Shown one piece after another: positions 9,901 through 18,183 of a stretch of DNA of 39,663 nt (position 1 is its first letter; each line of letters opens with the position of its first letter). This stretch comes from Candidatus Desulfaltia sp. (GTDB lineage Bacteria > Desulfobacterota > Desulfobacteria > Desulfobacterales > ETH-SRB1), in NCBI GenBank assembly GCA_030656555.1, contig JAUSPN010000039.1:1-39663 (forward strand), written 5' to 3'. The position numbers were made by a program, and so were the translations under genes. The notes below the pieces were generated by a model. That model ran no database searches and was not told the DNA's origin. It saw only the letters and a program-made list of their open reading frames with translations.

Positions 9901-11264
9901 TTTCTCAAAAGGAGCGTGCTTTTGTTCCTGCTAAATTAGAATTCGGGAAAGGAAAGTTTGACCTTATAACATCTTCCGGTGAAGTGCTGCCGGTCGGTGA
10001 CCCGCGTGTTACTTTTCTGCTTCCGTCTATGGGCAGAATTTCCTCCGAATCGCTGGCAGCGGTATTTCGCAGTCTGGGGTTCAATGCAATAGCTCATCCG
10101 CCGTCTGATGAGGCTGTATTGAAACTCGGACGCGCCAACAGTTCCTGCAAGGAGTGTTTGCCGCTGATACTTACAACAGGAACATTGCTTAATTATATTT
10201 ACAATATAAAAAAGGAAAATGAGGTTCTTATTTACTTTATGCCCACAGGATCAGGCCCATGCCGGTTCGGGCAGTATTACATATTCATGGAGGACCTTGT
10301 AAAAAGGCTTGAACTGCCGGATGTAGCCATGTTTTCACTGACATCGGAGAATTCTTATGCCGGCCTGGGGAAAGATTTTCAGCTAAGAGCATGGTGCGCC
10401 ATTGTAATATCGGATGTTATGGAAGACATACGGTCAATGATATTAGCCAATGCAACAGATACCGAAGATGGGACGAGGATATTTAATGAGGAATGGAATC
10501 TGATATTGGAAAAGATAGAAAGAGGGAATTTTTCTAAACTGGAAAAACAGCTGGTTCATACTTCCGAACGTTTTAGCCGGATTTCTGTGAAACTTCCTTC
10601 AAAAGATGTTCCTGTAATCTGTATTATAGGTGAAATATTCGTTCGCAGGGATTCAATATCGCGCCAGTATTTGACAAGACGTCTGGCAAAAAGCGGATTT
10701 GCCACTATCTGTTCACCGGTTGCGGAATGGATATTATATTCCGACTACATCATGGGAAAAGGGCTTACTGAACACAAGATGTCAAAAATGGATAAGCTGG
10801 AATTTATAATTAAACAGAAATATATGGTTAAATATGAAAAGCTTATTAAATCCATTTTATCCGGATCAGGGCTTGTTTGCGCAGAACCTCTTAATATTGA
10901 AGAAATAATCAACAACGCCAGGCCTTATATATCGCCAAACCTTACTGGTGAAGCTGTTCTTACAGTGGGAGGCACTATAACCGAAGTAGCCTCTAATGCA
11001 TGTGGCGCTATTGCCATAGGTCCGTTTGGCTGTATGCCGAACCGTCTTTCAGAGTCTATCCTGAATGTGATAATGAACCGCAAAGGAAAACTGGCAACTG
11101 ACCCGACAAATAAGCGGCTACGAAAAATCCTGACAAATATTGAAGACCTGCCTTTTCTGGCAATTGAAAGCGATGGTTCTCCTTTCCCGCAACTGATAAA
11201 TGCAAAACTGGAGACCTTCTGCCTGCGAGCAGAGAGATTGCATAAAAGAATGCTTGATGCTTAA
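6909..11264 (+). CDS. Giant acyl-CoA dehydratase activase-like fusion (two BadF/BadG ATPases plus DUF2229/HgdB-like regions)
   Basis: This 1451-residue protein combines modules of 2-hydroxyacyl-CoA dehydratase/benzoyl-CoA reductase activators. Residues 1-300 form an actin-like BadF/BadG domain with atypical nucleotide motifs (GICLGAST, GGETF). Residues 310-580 form a second, canonical one (LGLDVGSTTTKAIL near 311, GGQDAKYT near 418) with NEACSAGTG and NFNDQCAAF cysteines, expected to hold a [4Fe-4S] cluster at a dimer interface. From about 676 a DUF2229 region starts (GRIGINRSFLVNTFYP), and a second HgdB-like part from about 1034 contains NSSCKECLPL. Such fusions occur in anaerobes; the known activators drive ATP-dependent low-potential electron transfer to dehydratases, but the target here is unknown. 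AAGGAAG precedes the ATG. Confidence 0.85.
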   Translation: MGGNINSLGICLGASTVSLVWMELEQGRDGENKTKPRVVKYLLHSHEGNPKQTLLSALESLDINSYDRIAVTGRRFRNLVKLSSISEPEAVEYAYGFVKPADIACPAVVSAGGETFMVYALDGQGQISNVLTGNKCASGTGEFFLQQLRRMKVTLEEAARWAAAEEPYQLSGRCSVFCKSDCTHATNKGIPKSKVTAGLCKMMAEKILELLKKVQRENIMITGGTALNQMMIEYLRKDIAGIIVPKEAPYFEALGAALWALENETAEFPGMSDLLRTEVTSFDTLMPLMDFKEMVEFKTVEMGDVRQGDECILGLDVGSTTTKAILLRIDDNAMLASVYLRTDGDPVEASRKCYDSILKQISKKVNPDEISITGLGVTGSGRQIAGLHALTKGIINEIIAHATAAVYFDPKVDTIFEIGGQDAKYTYITNAVPSDYAMNEACSAGTGSFLEESAYETLGVKMEDIGDIAFQGKCPPNFNDQCAAFIASDIKNAIHEGVKHEDIVAGLVYSICMNYSNRVKGNKPIGEKVFMQGGVCYNRAVPFAMAALVGKPIVVPPEPGLMGAFGVALEVKKRIKTGLIEKKIFDLEAMLKREVKYGKPFICKGGKEKCDRRCNIALIKLEGKKYPFGGACNRYYNLRNKVKHDVEKLDLVRVRQQLIFDKYGGKLSEDGRKKQRGRIGINRSFLVNTFYPLYSTFFTQLGFEPVVPDFPFKEGTDQKEAAFCYPAELAHGFFYALIYMDNPPEFIFLPQFKAVPAQNGYASSQVCPFVQGETFYLGATFRGKLDELKSRGTEVLTPLLDLTEGLETAEKPLVETALKMGVGRKEAGKAFEKALKKQMECIAEMKKIGNKAIEELEKDPDKTAVVIFARPYNGFVKEAHMGIPNKLASRGVLVMPFDFLTFDDEKTKRHMYWGIGQTILKAARVVKNHPQLFGTYITNFSCGPDSFIVGYFRSLMGQKPSLTLELDSHTADAGIETRVEAFLDIVATYRQLLEENMISQKERAFVPAKLEFGKGKFDLITSSGEVLPVGDPRVTFLLPSMGRISSESLAAVFRSLGFNAIAHPPSDEAVLKLGRANSSCKECLPLILTTGTLLNYIYNIKKENEVLIYFMPTGSGPCRFGQYYIFMEDLVKRLELPDVAMFSLTSENSYAGLGKDFQLRAWCAIVISDVMEDIRSMILANATDTEDGTRIFNEEWNLILEKIERGNFSKLEKQLVHTSERFSRISVKLPSKDVPVICIIGEIFVRRDSISRQYLTRRLAKSGFATICSPVAEWILYSDYIMGKGLTEHKMSKMDKLEFIIKQKYMVKYEKLIKSILSGSGLVCAEPLNIEEIINNARPYISPNLTGEAVLTVGGTITEVASNACGAIAIGPFGCMPNRLSESILNVIMNRKGKLATDPTNKRLRKILTNIEDLPFLAIESDGSPFPQLINAKLETFCLRAERLHKRMLDA

Positions 11265-11338
11265 CAAGGTGTCTGGTGGCAGGTGATTTTGTTCAGAAGG
11301 TGACTTGTGTGACGCACTTAATTTAGAAGGGGGGCTTA

Positions 11339-12250
11339 ATGACTGCTTTAAAATTAAATCACAATATTTTTACGTTAGACGGCAGGCAGCTACTCTCTGC
11401 CGGAACGGTAGTTTCAAATGAAATTGTAGAGGAACTGATTTCAACGCATGAAAGTCCTTCCACTAAAAGTTCTCCTTTTTTAAAACACAGATCAATAAAA
11501 GACAATATGTTATTATTTTTCTCTCAACCTCCTTATAATACTATTTTCGCTGATGAAAAGAAAATTGCAAACATTCTGGATCTTATGGAGCAGGTCAATG
11601 TGCCGTATCCAATATTAGAAATAATGGATTATTTCAAGCTGAATGATTTTTACACATATCGCCATTTTTTAATGGTTTATGCCCTTTTAATTCTTTTAGC
11701 CCAAGATCTTATGGGTAATAATAATGATATGCTGAAAGAAGTTTTGGCAGGCCCGACCCATGACTTAGGGAAAATTTGCATCCCTTTAAACATTCTGAAA
11801 AAAACCGATCCACTGACCAGGTCGGAACGCCTATTTTTGGAGCATCATACTATAGCAGGCTATGTGCTTCTCAGCTACTACCTTCAGGACAGCAAAATTT
11901 TTTCAGCAAAGGCGGCCAGGGATCATCATGAAAGAAATGACGGCTCAGGTTATCCTTGCGGTACTCATCTTAAAGACCGCATGATCGAAATTGTCGTTGT
12001 AAGCGATGTTTATGACGCTCTAATTTCGCCAAGGCCCTATCGCCGCCTTTCATATGACAACCGGACAGCTCTGGAAGAAATCTCATTGATGGCGGAAAAA
12101 GGTAAAATAAGCTGGGAAATAGCGCAGGCCATTGTAGCCGTCAACCGAAAGGATCGGCCTCACTATAGCGAGTGTATAGTATCATTGGATAAAAGAGGTA
12201 CTCCACCTCCTGATAACTTGTATGGCATTATTGTGGATGAAGAAACTTAA
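11339..12250 (+). CDS. HD-GYP domain protein, probable cyclic-di-GMP phosphodiesterase
   Basis: The protein (303 residues) carries an HD-GYP domain, the class that hydrolyses cyclic di-GMP. The metal-binding THDLGK motif (His 141, Asp 142), a distal EHH, HHERNDGSGYP and DVYDALISPRPYR are all present, so it looks catalytically intact. The N-terminal 100 residues have no receiver, PAS or membrane segment that I can identify, only a short TLDGRQLLSAG-like beta section. A good Shine-Dalgarno (GAAGGGGGG) precedes the ATG. It ends tail to tail with the M24 peptidase, sharing 4 bp at the overlapping stops. What signal it senses is unknown. Confidence 0.85.
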   Translation: MTALKLNHNIFTLDGRQLLSAGTVVSNEIVEELISTHESPSTKSSPFLKHRSIKDNMLLFFSQPPYNTIFADEKKIANILDLMEQVNVPYPILEIMDYFKLNDFYTYRHFLMVYALLILLAQDLMGNNNDMLKEVLAGPTHDLGKICIPLNILKKTDPLTRSERLFLEHHTIAGYVLLSYYLQDSKIFSAKAARDHHERNDGSGYPCGTHLKDRMIEIVVVSDVYDALISPRPYRRLSYDNRTALEEISLMAEKGKISWEIAQAIVAVNRKDRPHYSECIVSLDKRGTPPPDNLYGIIVDEET

Positions 12251-13452
12251 TAAAGAATTCTTATTTCATCCAAACCCGGCGTAAGCCTCTTTCCCCCTTC
12301 AGGGGTTACCTGGAAGGTATTTTCTATACCAACAAGCCCTACACCTTTGATCCCTTTTTTTGGCTCTATTGCTATTACCATATTTTCTTTGAGCGGATAA
12401 TCTATTTTTTTTGCTATGGCGGGAAACTCGTTAATGACAAGTCCGATGCCGTGCCCGAGAAACCGGACCTGATTGTCCCCAAAACCCATGAAATTTGATT
12501 CAAAGCTTTCCGGAACAACAATCTCATCAAATATCTGCTCGAATATCCTTGAAGGGAGTTCCCCGGGTTTTAAAAGTTCCTGAATCTTTTTCTGAATGGC
12601 AAGGCAGGTTGCATGGGCATTCATGGCTTCCTGTAGCGGTTTGCCAAGAGAGAATATTCTTGTTTTATCCGTATAATACCCATTATACCCGAAGCCTGTA
12701 TCAATATAAATGATATCTCCGCGCTTTAATCTTTTATTACCCCCGAGAAAAGGAAAGGCCGGGGACTGACTATTGACGCCGCCGGGGCCGTCAAAGGCGG
12801 AGGGATGATTACCGGATTCACCGAAGCAGATGTTCCCTCCGAACAGTTCGCTGTTGAATCCTGCCATGCGCGTGATGCCCATGGAGCCGAGCTTTAACAT
12901 TTCGCACACGATCAAAGTTCCGAGTTCCCATTCCGTTATTCCTTCATGAATCAGATCAGGTATAATTGCGTAAACCGTTTCGTGTCGTTTGCCGGCCTCT
13001 CTGATCTGAGCGATCTCATAGGCTGATTTTACGGACCGTATTTCTGTCAGGGCAAAGCCGATGTCGCTGAATGTAGTGGCCGGAAGCGCCTCTTTGAGCA
13101 TCTTGAACAGGCGCAGCGGAGTGGTATTTTCATCAATGCCGAGCATGGAAAAGTCGTAACCGTAAGCGTTAAGTGCCGGCTGGATATCTTTGAACCTTTT
13201 AAATTGTATCAGGTTTTCAAGCGGGGACTCTTGTTTCCCCATTTCAAGGCTGCGGCGTATAAAAAAAACAGGATCACCCGAGTCAGGGATAAAGAGCACC
13301 CCGTTCTGCATTGTCCCGCTGTAGTAAAAAATATTGATTTTATCCTGAATCAGGCAGCCGGGCAGATTGCACTCACCAAGCTTGGCTTGAAGGTATGAAA
13401 TCCTTTTTTCAATTTCTTTTTCAGGGAGGATATGAGTATTGTCTTTTTCCAT
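12247..13452 (-). CDS. M24 family Xaa-Pro dipeptidase/aminopeptidase-like protein
   Basis: This is an M24 (pita-bread fold) metallopeptidase of 401 residues with a creatinase-type N-terminal domain followed by the catalytic domain. The five metal ligands can be placed: the two Asp in IDTGFGYNGYYTD (about 251 and 262), His in LGHGIGLVINE, Glu in AIEPKK and Glu in GIENTF. This predicts hydrolysis of Xaa-Pro bonds, although catalytically diverse relatives (lyases, creatinase) share the fold. The frame is open up to 13521, but the ATG at 13452 gives the normal family N-terminus and leaves a roughly 100-bp divergent promoter region against the radical SAM gene. No strong Shine-Dalgarno is visible. 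Confidence 0.85.
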   Translation of the reverse strand: MEKDNTHILPEKEIEKRISYLQAKLGECNLPGCLIQDKINIFYYSGTMQNGVLFIPDSGDPVFFIRRSLEMGKQESPLENLIQFKRFKDIQPALNAYGYDFSMLGIDENTTPLRLFKMLKEALPATTFSDIGFALTEIRSVKSAYEIAQIREAGKRHETVYAIIPDLIHEGITEWELGTLIVCEMLKLGSMGITRMAGFNSELFGGNICFGESGNHPSAFDGPGGVNSQSPAFPFLGGNKRLKRGDIIYIDTGFGYNGYYTDKTRIFSLGKPLQEAMNAHATCLAIQKKIQELLKPGELPSRIFEQIFDEIVVPESFESNFMGFGDNQVRFLGHGIGLVINEFPAIAKKIDYPLKENMVIAIEPKKGIKGVGLVGIENTFQVTPEGGKRLTPGLDEIRILY

Positions 13453-13505
13453 CAAAACAGAATATAATAATTTAGGATCGGTTGCAAGTACCAGATGAAA
13501 AGGCC

Positions 13506-13535
13506 TTGAACCTTTTTTCAAAAAGGGATCATAAT
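13506..13535 (+). promoter_or_regulatory. Candidate sigma70 promoter for the radical SAM gene
   Basis: TTGAAC (13506-13511) and CATAAT (13530-13535) are separated by 18 bp, placing a start point about 15 nt upstream of the GTG codon at 13557. The spacer contains the short palindrome CCTTTTTTCAAAAAGG. Confidence 0.4.
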
Positions 13536-13556
13536 GTCGCGAAATTAGGTTATATT

Positions 13557-15251
13557 GTGAAGATACTGCTCATATATCCATATTGTCTTGAAGACAGGCT
13601 TCATGCCGAAGAGGTGAGCTTTGTGCCGATCGGGCTTTACTATATAGGGGCTCTGCTAAAGGAAAATAATTATGATGTAGAAATACTGAACTGGCACAAC
13701 ATTAATGAAACACCTCAAAAAATAAAAGAGACCTTTATCGAAAAGAAGCCGGATGTGATAGGCTTTTCAATCGTGCACGCAAACCGCTGGGGCGCCATAG
13801 ATATCGCCAGGATTGCGAAACAGCTTGATACGGACGTAAAGATTGTTTTTGGAGGAGTCGGAGCCACATTTTTATGGAAGCATCTGTTAACACATTTCAA
13901 GGAGATCGATTTTGCCGTAACAGGAGAAGGTGAGCACACCTTTTTAAGCCTTATTAAATGTTTTGAAAAGAATCGTTCTGGTAAGACAAGGCACAAAAAC
14001 ATAAAAAACATTAAGGGAATCGCTTTCAGAAAAGACGGCAAAGTAGTTAAGAACAAGCCTGCTGATAAAATTCAGAACCTCGACGAACTGCCTGTTCCTG
14101 CAAAATATTTTACATATCAACATGTTGCTTTGACCAGGGGATGCCCAGGAAACTGCACCTTTTGCGGGTCGCCCAAGCTTTGGGGGCATAAGGTCAGGTT
14201 CCATTCTGCCGACTATTTTGTCAAACAGATAGAGCTGCTTTATGAAAAGGGAGTTAAATTTTTTTATTTTTCGGATGATACATTTACTTTTAAAAAAGAG
14301 CTGGTGATAGAGGTTTGTAAAAAGATCATTGAAAGAGACCTCCAAATCATCTGGGTGGCAATTTCTCGAGTTAATTATGTAAGCGAAGAGATTTTATACT
14401 GGATGAGAAAAGCCGGCTGCATTCAGATCAGCTATGGGGTGGAAAGTGGTTCTGAGAAGATAAGAGATATCCTGAATAAAAATATTAAGACCGATCAAAT
14501 CAAAACAGCCTTTGCGCTGACAACAAAGTACGGCATACTGGCACGGGCCTATTTTATTTATGGTTGCCCTGGAGAAAACTGGGATACGATTCAGGAGACC
14601 ATCGATTTGATTCATGAGATCAAACCGCTTGGCACTATATTTTACATACTTGATATATTTCCAGGAACAGCCCTTTATTCGGATTTTAAAAGGAGAGCCA
14701 GGCAAACTGACAACGCCTGGTTAGAGCGGGTAGAAGATGTTATGTATTTTGAAACCGATCCGGCTTTATCCAGAGAATTGATACTGGCTTTTGGAAAAAA
14801 ACTCAGAACCGACTTTTACGAAAATCTTTCCGGTTTCGCCGATGAAGTTAAGCTGATAGATGATAAAAAACTATATAAAATGCATTCGGATTTTTGCTCA
14901 AGACTGGCGATGACTTTTGACCATGGCGATTATTCCGGGATTGAAGGTGTAAAAGATAAAGAAGGGGTTGCTGAAAGACTGTATGAAAAGTCTCTGGGTT
15001 ATTATCCTGATCATCGAGCATATTTAGGATTGGGCATTATTAAGCAAAAAAAAAGGTTGTACGAGGAATCCATTAACGTCCTTTTAGACGGTGTTGAGAA
15101 ATTTCCGGACAGTGAGCAGCTCCATATCTGTCTTGGGATAAGTTATATGAATATAGGAAAGTATAACAAAGCAATTTCATATTTTCAAAAGTTTAAAGAT
15201 TCAGACCAGGCGCGTTATTATATCGAAAGTTGTTATAAAGCATTGGAATGA
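13557..15251 (+). CDS. B12-binding-type radical SAM protein with C-terminal TPR-like repeats
   Basis: The protein (564 residues) has an N-terminal Rossmann domain of the cobalamin-binding type (VKILLIYPY, GLYYIGALLKENNYDVEIL, a GGVGATF loop), then a radical SAM core with RGCPGNCTFCG (Cys 196, 200, 203) that should bind the [4Fe-4S] cluster and SAM. Motifs such as GVESGSEKIRD and YGCPGENWDT fit the P-methyltransferase/oxidoreductase-like class. The final 100 residues look like two to three tetratricopeptide repeats. Substrate is unknown; methylation or another modification of a lipid, cofactor or peptide is possible. GTG at 13557 with AGG upstream fits the family start better than the in-frame ATG at 13482, which would overlap the divergent peptidase gene. 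Confidence 0.82.
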   Translation: MKILLIYPYCLEDRLHAEEVSFVPIGLYYIGALLKENNYDVEILNWHNINETPQKIKETFIEKKPDVIGFSIVHANRWGAIDIARIAKQLDTDVKIVFGGVGATFLWKHLLTHFKEIDFAVTGEGEHTFLSLIKCFEKNRSGKTRHKNIKNIKGIAFRKDGKVVKNKPADKIQNLDELPVPAKYFTYQHVALTRGCPGNCTFCGSPKLWGHKVRFHSADYFVKQIELLYEKGVKFFYFSDDTFTFKKELVIEVCKKIIERDLQIIWVAISRVNYVSEEILYWMRKAGCIQISYGVESGSEKIRDILNKNIKTDQIKTAFALTTKYGILARAYFIYGCPGENWDTIQETIDLIHEIKPLGTIFYILDIFPGTALYSDFKRRARQTDNAWLERVEDVMYFETDPALSRELILAFGKKLRTDFYENLSGFADEVKLIDDKKLYKMHSDFCSRLAMTFDHGDYSGIEGVKDKEGVAERLYEKSLGYYPDHRAYLGLGIIKQKKRLYEESINVLLDGVEKFPDSEQLHICLGISYMNIGKYNKAISYFQKFKDSDQARYYIESCYKALE

Positions 15252-15283
15252 CCGATTCCATGAGTGCTAAGTTAGTTTTAAAA

Positions 15284-15467
15284 GATGAACGTCCAACATC
15301 GAACATTGAACGTCGAACGTCGAATAATGATGTCGCTCTGCTATTCGTTCGATATTCATTCTAATCTTCTCATCCTCTCACCATCTGACTTTTAACCTCC
15401 GTCCTCTGTTTCTTCATCTTTTTTCATTCAACATTCGATGTTCGACGTTGGACGTTCGATGTTCATC
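15284..15467. repeat. Inverted GAACRTC-type repeat arrays between convergent genes
   Basis: The 219 bp between the radical SAM stop and the MFS stop hold no gene. The left arm (15284-15325) and right arm (15426-15467) are inverted copies matching at 33 of 42 positions. Each arm is itself a degenerate 7-bp tandem repeat (GAACGTC/GAACATC). The 100-bp loop is pyrimidine-rich on the + strand. The structure could act as a bidirectional terminator for the convergent genes, or be a repeat element. Confidence 0.85.
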
Positions 15468-15469
15468 TT

Positions 15470-16645
15470 CTAATCCGTCCCTCTTGCCCCGGCATCTCTT
15501 TGTTTAATCATCTGTGATCCTTTAAATACAGCCCCGCCCACAAGCGCAATAAAAGCGCTAACAAGAAACAGGACAAAAGACCCCATGCTTTCGTACAGCC
15601 AGCCGCTGATTAAAAAGCCTATTGTCATGCCGAGCCCGTAACTTACGGCATTATTTGCGGCCTGTCCCAGGGTTTTCGCTTTATTCGGAGTCAGAGAATC
15701 TATATAGAGTATGCTTGCAACATGAAACGATCCGTAAGTTATTGCATGAAGAGTTTGTGAAAGCAGAATTATTGCCGGAGATGTTGCAAAAAAAAGTATC
15801 AGCCATCTTAAAGTTGCCACAGCAAATGAAAACACTATTACATTTTCCATTGAGTAGCGTTTGAATATTGTGTCTGATTTTATCATTACAATGATTTCCG
15901 CAAGTGATGCCAGTGCCCAGGCAATCCCGATAAATGTGCTGCTATACCCGATATTTGCAAGGTGAATGGAAAAAAAGGTATAATAGGCTCCGTGGCTTGC
16001 CAGCATTAAAAAAGCGCAAAAAAGAAAGATAACGACCGGTTTTTTAAGAAGAACCTTTGCGTTGGAAGTATAAGGTTGCTTTTTAAAAGTGACGGTATCC
16101 GGGATTTTCGTGGAAATAAAAGCCTGGGCCAGGGAACCTGCGAAAATAAGTATAATAATTATTTTTATGGAATACAGATCGATTATTTTACCGAGAATTA
16201 AGACAATCGTTATAAAGGCTATTGAGCCCCAGACTCTTAATGAGCCATAGCTTTTTTTTTCTTTACCTAATACATCGATTGTAAATGCTTCAAGGAAGGA
16301 AATAATTGGAGCATAAAAAATGCCGTAAAAGATCGTAATGACAAACATCGGCCAAAAGTCGGCAGTAAATATGAAAAAGGCCCATATTGCAGCGCTGATA
16401 AAATTACATAATATATATATCGGTTTCCTGATGTGAAAGCGATCTGCCATGGCTCCCCAGAACAAGGGAAATAAGATAATAGCTATTGTTCTTAAGGCCG
16501 ATAGAATACCTATTTGAAAACCGCTGAAACCGATATGAAAGCAGTATAGATTAAAATAGGGCAAAAAAATGCCCATTACGCCAAAGTATATAAAGTACTG
16601 TGAACTAATAACGAATTTGCGTGAAGTGTTATGTGTGTCAGCCAG
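15470..16645 (-). CDS. MFS transporter, LacY/HcaT-like (MFS_1-like)
   Basis: This is a 12-helix major facilitator permease of about 391 residues, related to the phenylpropionate/nucleoside symporter branch (GIFLPYFNLYCFHIGFSG, a WGAMADRFHIRKP loop after helix 2, SYGSLRVWGSIAF). The first ATG (16576) would cut off the start of helix 1. The frame continues upstream as a conserved-looking segment (SRKFVISSQYFIYFGV) with no ATG, GTG or TTG before the upstream gene. A CTG at 16645 sits five bases after GGGAGG and overlaps the NodT stop codon, so it is the most likely start. Substrate unknown; it may export a compound related to the adjacent efflux genes. It is AT-rich, unlike NodT upstream. Confidence 0.75.
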   Translation of the reverse strand: MADTHNTSRKFVISSQYFIYFGVMGIFLPYFNLYCFHIGFSGFQIGILSALRTIAIILFPLFWGAMADRFHIRKPIYILCNFISAAIWAFFIFTADFWPMFVITIFYGIFYAPIISFLEAFTIDVLGKEKKSYGSLRVWGSIAFITIVLILGKIIDLYSIKIIIILIFAGSLAQAFISTKIPDTVTFKKQPYTSNAKVLLKKPVVIFLFCAFLMLASHGAYYTFFSIHLANIGYSSTFIGIAWALASLAEIIVMIKSDTIFKRYSMENVIVFSFAVATLRWLILFFATSPAIILLSQTLHAITYGSFHVASILYIDSLTPNKAKTLGQAANNAVSYGLGMTIGFLISGWLYESMGSFVLFLVSAFIALVGGAVFKGSQMIKQRDAGARGTD

Positions 16646-18155
16646 TCGAACCTCCCTTTGTAAGATTGTCGGATTTGTCCGTAGCCGGCGGTTTCAGTGA
16701 TTTCCATCCTCCGCCGAGGGCCTTGTAGAGACGCACCAGATTGGATATAACAGATCCTTCACTCTGTGCCAGTTCATCCTGGAAGGACAGCAGCGAGCGC
16801 TGAGCGATCAGTACGCTGCTGAAATCTACCAGCCCTGCCTGATATCGATCCCTGGCCAGCAAAACAGCCCGTTTGGCGGCGTCCGTGGCCCTGGCGAGAA
16901 ATTCTTTCCGGTGCTGTTCCTTGGCATAGGCAATAAGGACGTTTTCTACATCTTCCTGGGCATTGAGTACCGCCGATTCGTATTGAATCAGGGCCTGTTC
17001 CTGGATGGCAGACCGAACCTCAATATTTTGCCGGATGGCGCCCCCATGAAAGATACTCCAGGAGATGCCGGGACCAATGCTCCATGTCCGGCTGGCAGAT
17101 TCAAAAAAATCTCCTGTGGAGATGGATTCAAGCCCTATGGTACCCAACAACCGGAATTTGGGATAAAGGTCTGCCGTGGCTACGCCGATGCGTGCTGTCT
17201 GGGCCGCCAGGTTACGTTCTGCCTTACGAATATCGGGCCTATTGCGCAGAGTCTCTGCCGGAACCCCGACAGCCACAGTCACAGGAAGCGTTGGTATTGG
17301 TTTCTTCTCGGCCAGCTCCTGATGGACTTCGCCAGGTTTTTTGCCGAGCAGCACCGCCAAACGGTTTTTAGCCGCCTCCAGTCCGGTTTGCAGGGTAGGA
17401 ATCTGGGAACGTGTATTCTCCAGGTTGTACAGGGATTGCTGCACGGCCAGATCATCGATGATACCTGCATGGTATCTCGACCGGTTCAGTTCATAAGCCT
17501 TTTCCTGTGACCTGATATTTGCCTCGGTCACAGCCAGTCTGGATTGGTAGGTGCGTACCTCAACATAATTCAGAGCCACCTCGGCCAGCAGGCTTACAAG
17601 CACATCGCGCAGCTCCTCCTGCGTGGCTTCGAGATCGGCTTGGGCTGCCTCGATGGCCCGGCGGGTGCCGCCAAAGACGTCCAGCTCCCAGCCGGCATCA
17701 AATCCTGCGGAATAGAGTTTGATTTCCTTTCCGGTGCTACCGCTACTGCTGGTGCGAGAACTGGTGGCCGAACCACTGGCGTCCAAAGTGGGGAAAAGAT
17801 CGGCGCGGCTTACGCCCCGCAAGGCTCTGGCCTTGCGGACGCTGGCCCGGGCGTTTTTCAAATCCAGATTGCCCTTGACCGCACGTTCCATCAGACTTTC
17901 GAGTTCCGTGTCGTTCAGAATACTCCACCAGCGGGCCAGGGTATCGGGTTGGAGCACCTCTGTCGTCAAGCCGCCGGCCAGTTCGGTATGCCATTTGATC
18001 GGGGCATCGGGCTCCACCTTTGTGTAGTTTGGTCCAACCGCCGAGCATCCGCTCAGGATCAGCCCGATGACAACAACGGGCAGGATTGAGAAGGGAGAGC
18101 GGTTCCCGCAAAGTGCCGGCTTATGATGGTATTGATTAAATAATATAAATCTCAT
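16638..18155 (-). CDS. NodT/OprM-type outer-membrane efflux lipoprotein
   Basis: The protein is a TolC-like trimeric outer-membrane channel of the NodT/OprM family, the exit duct of an RND pump. The N-terminus has a lipoprotein signal ending in LILSGC, then the typical SAVGPNYTKVEPDAP segment, and two repeats of long helices with motifs such as LARWWSILND and RNRPDIRKAERNLAAQ. From the Met at 18155 the product is 505 residues; in-frame Met codons at 18173 and 18221 would add 6 or 22 residues, the last overlapping the RND gene. AAGG lies about ten bases before 18155. It belongs to a G+C-rich three-gene block with the pump and adaptor. Confidence 0.88.
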   Translation of the reverse strand: MRFILFNQYHHKPALCGNRSPFSILPVVVIGLILSGCSAVGPNYTKVEPDAPIKWHTELAGGLTTEVLQPDTLARWWSILNDTELESLMERAVKGNLDLKNARASVRKARALRGVSRADLFPTLDASGSATSSRTSSSGSTGKEIKLYSAGFDAGWELDVFGGTRRAIEAAQADLEATQEELRDVLVSLLAEVALNYVEVRTYQSRLAVTEANIRSQEKAYELNRSRYHAGIIDDLAVQQSLYNLENTRSQIPTLQTGLEAAKNRLAVLLGKKPGEVHQELAEKKPIPTLPVTVAVGVPAETLRNRPDIRKAERNLAAQTARIGVATADLYPKFRLLGTIGLESISTGDFFESASRTWSIGPGISWSIFHGGAIRQNIEVRSAIQEQALIQYESAVLNAQEDVENVLIAYAKEQHRKEFLARATDAAKRAVLLARDRYQAGLVDFSSVLIAQRSLLSFQDELAQSEGSVISNLVRLYKALGGGWKSLKPPATDKSDNLTKGGSTG

Positions 18156-18183
18156 GCTTATCTTACCTTGCATTGTTGTTTTT

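Noticed and set aside
13453-13556. Overlapping 5' ends of the M24 peptidase and radical SAM genes using the longest frames (13521 and 13482)
   Set aside because: Both longer N-termini lack family similarity; ATG 13452 and GTG 13557 give normal starts and leave room for promoters.
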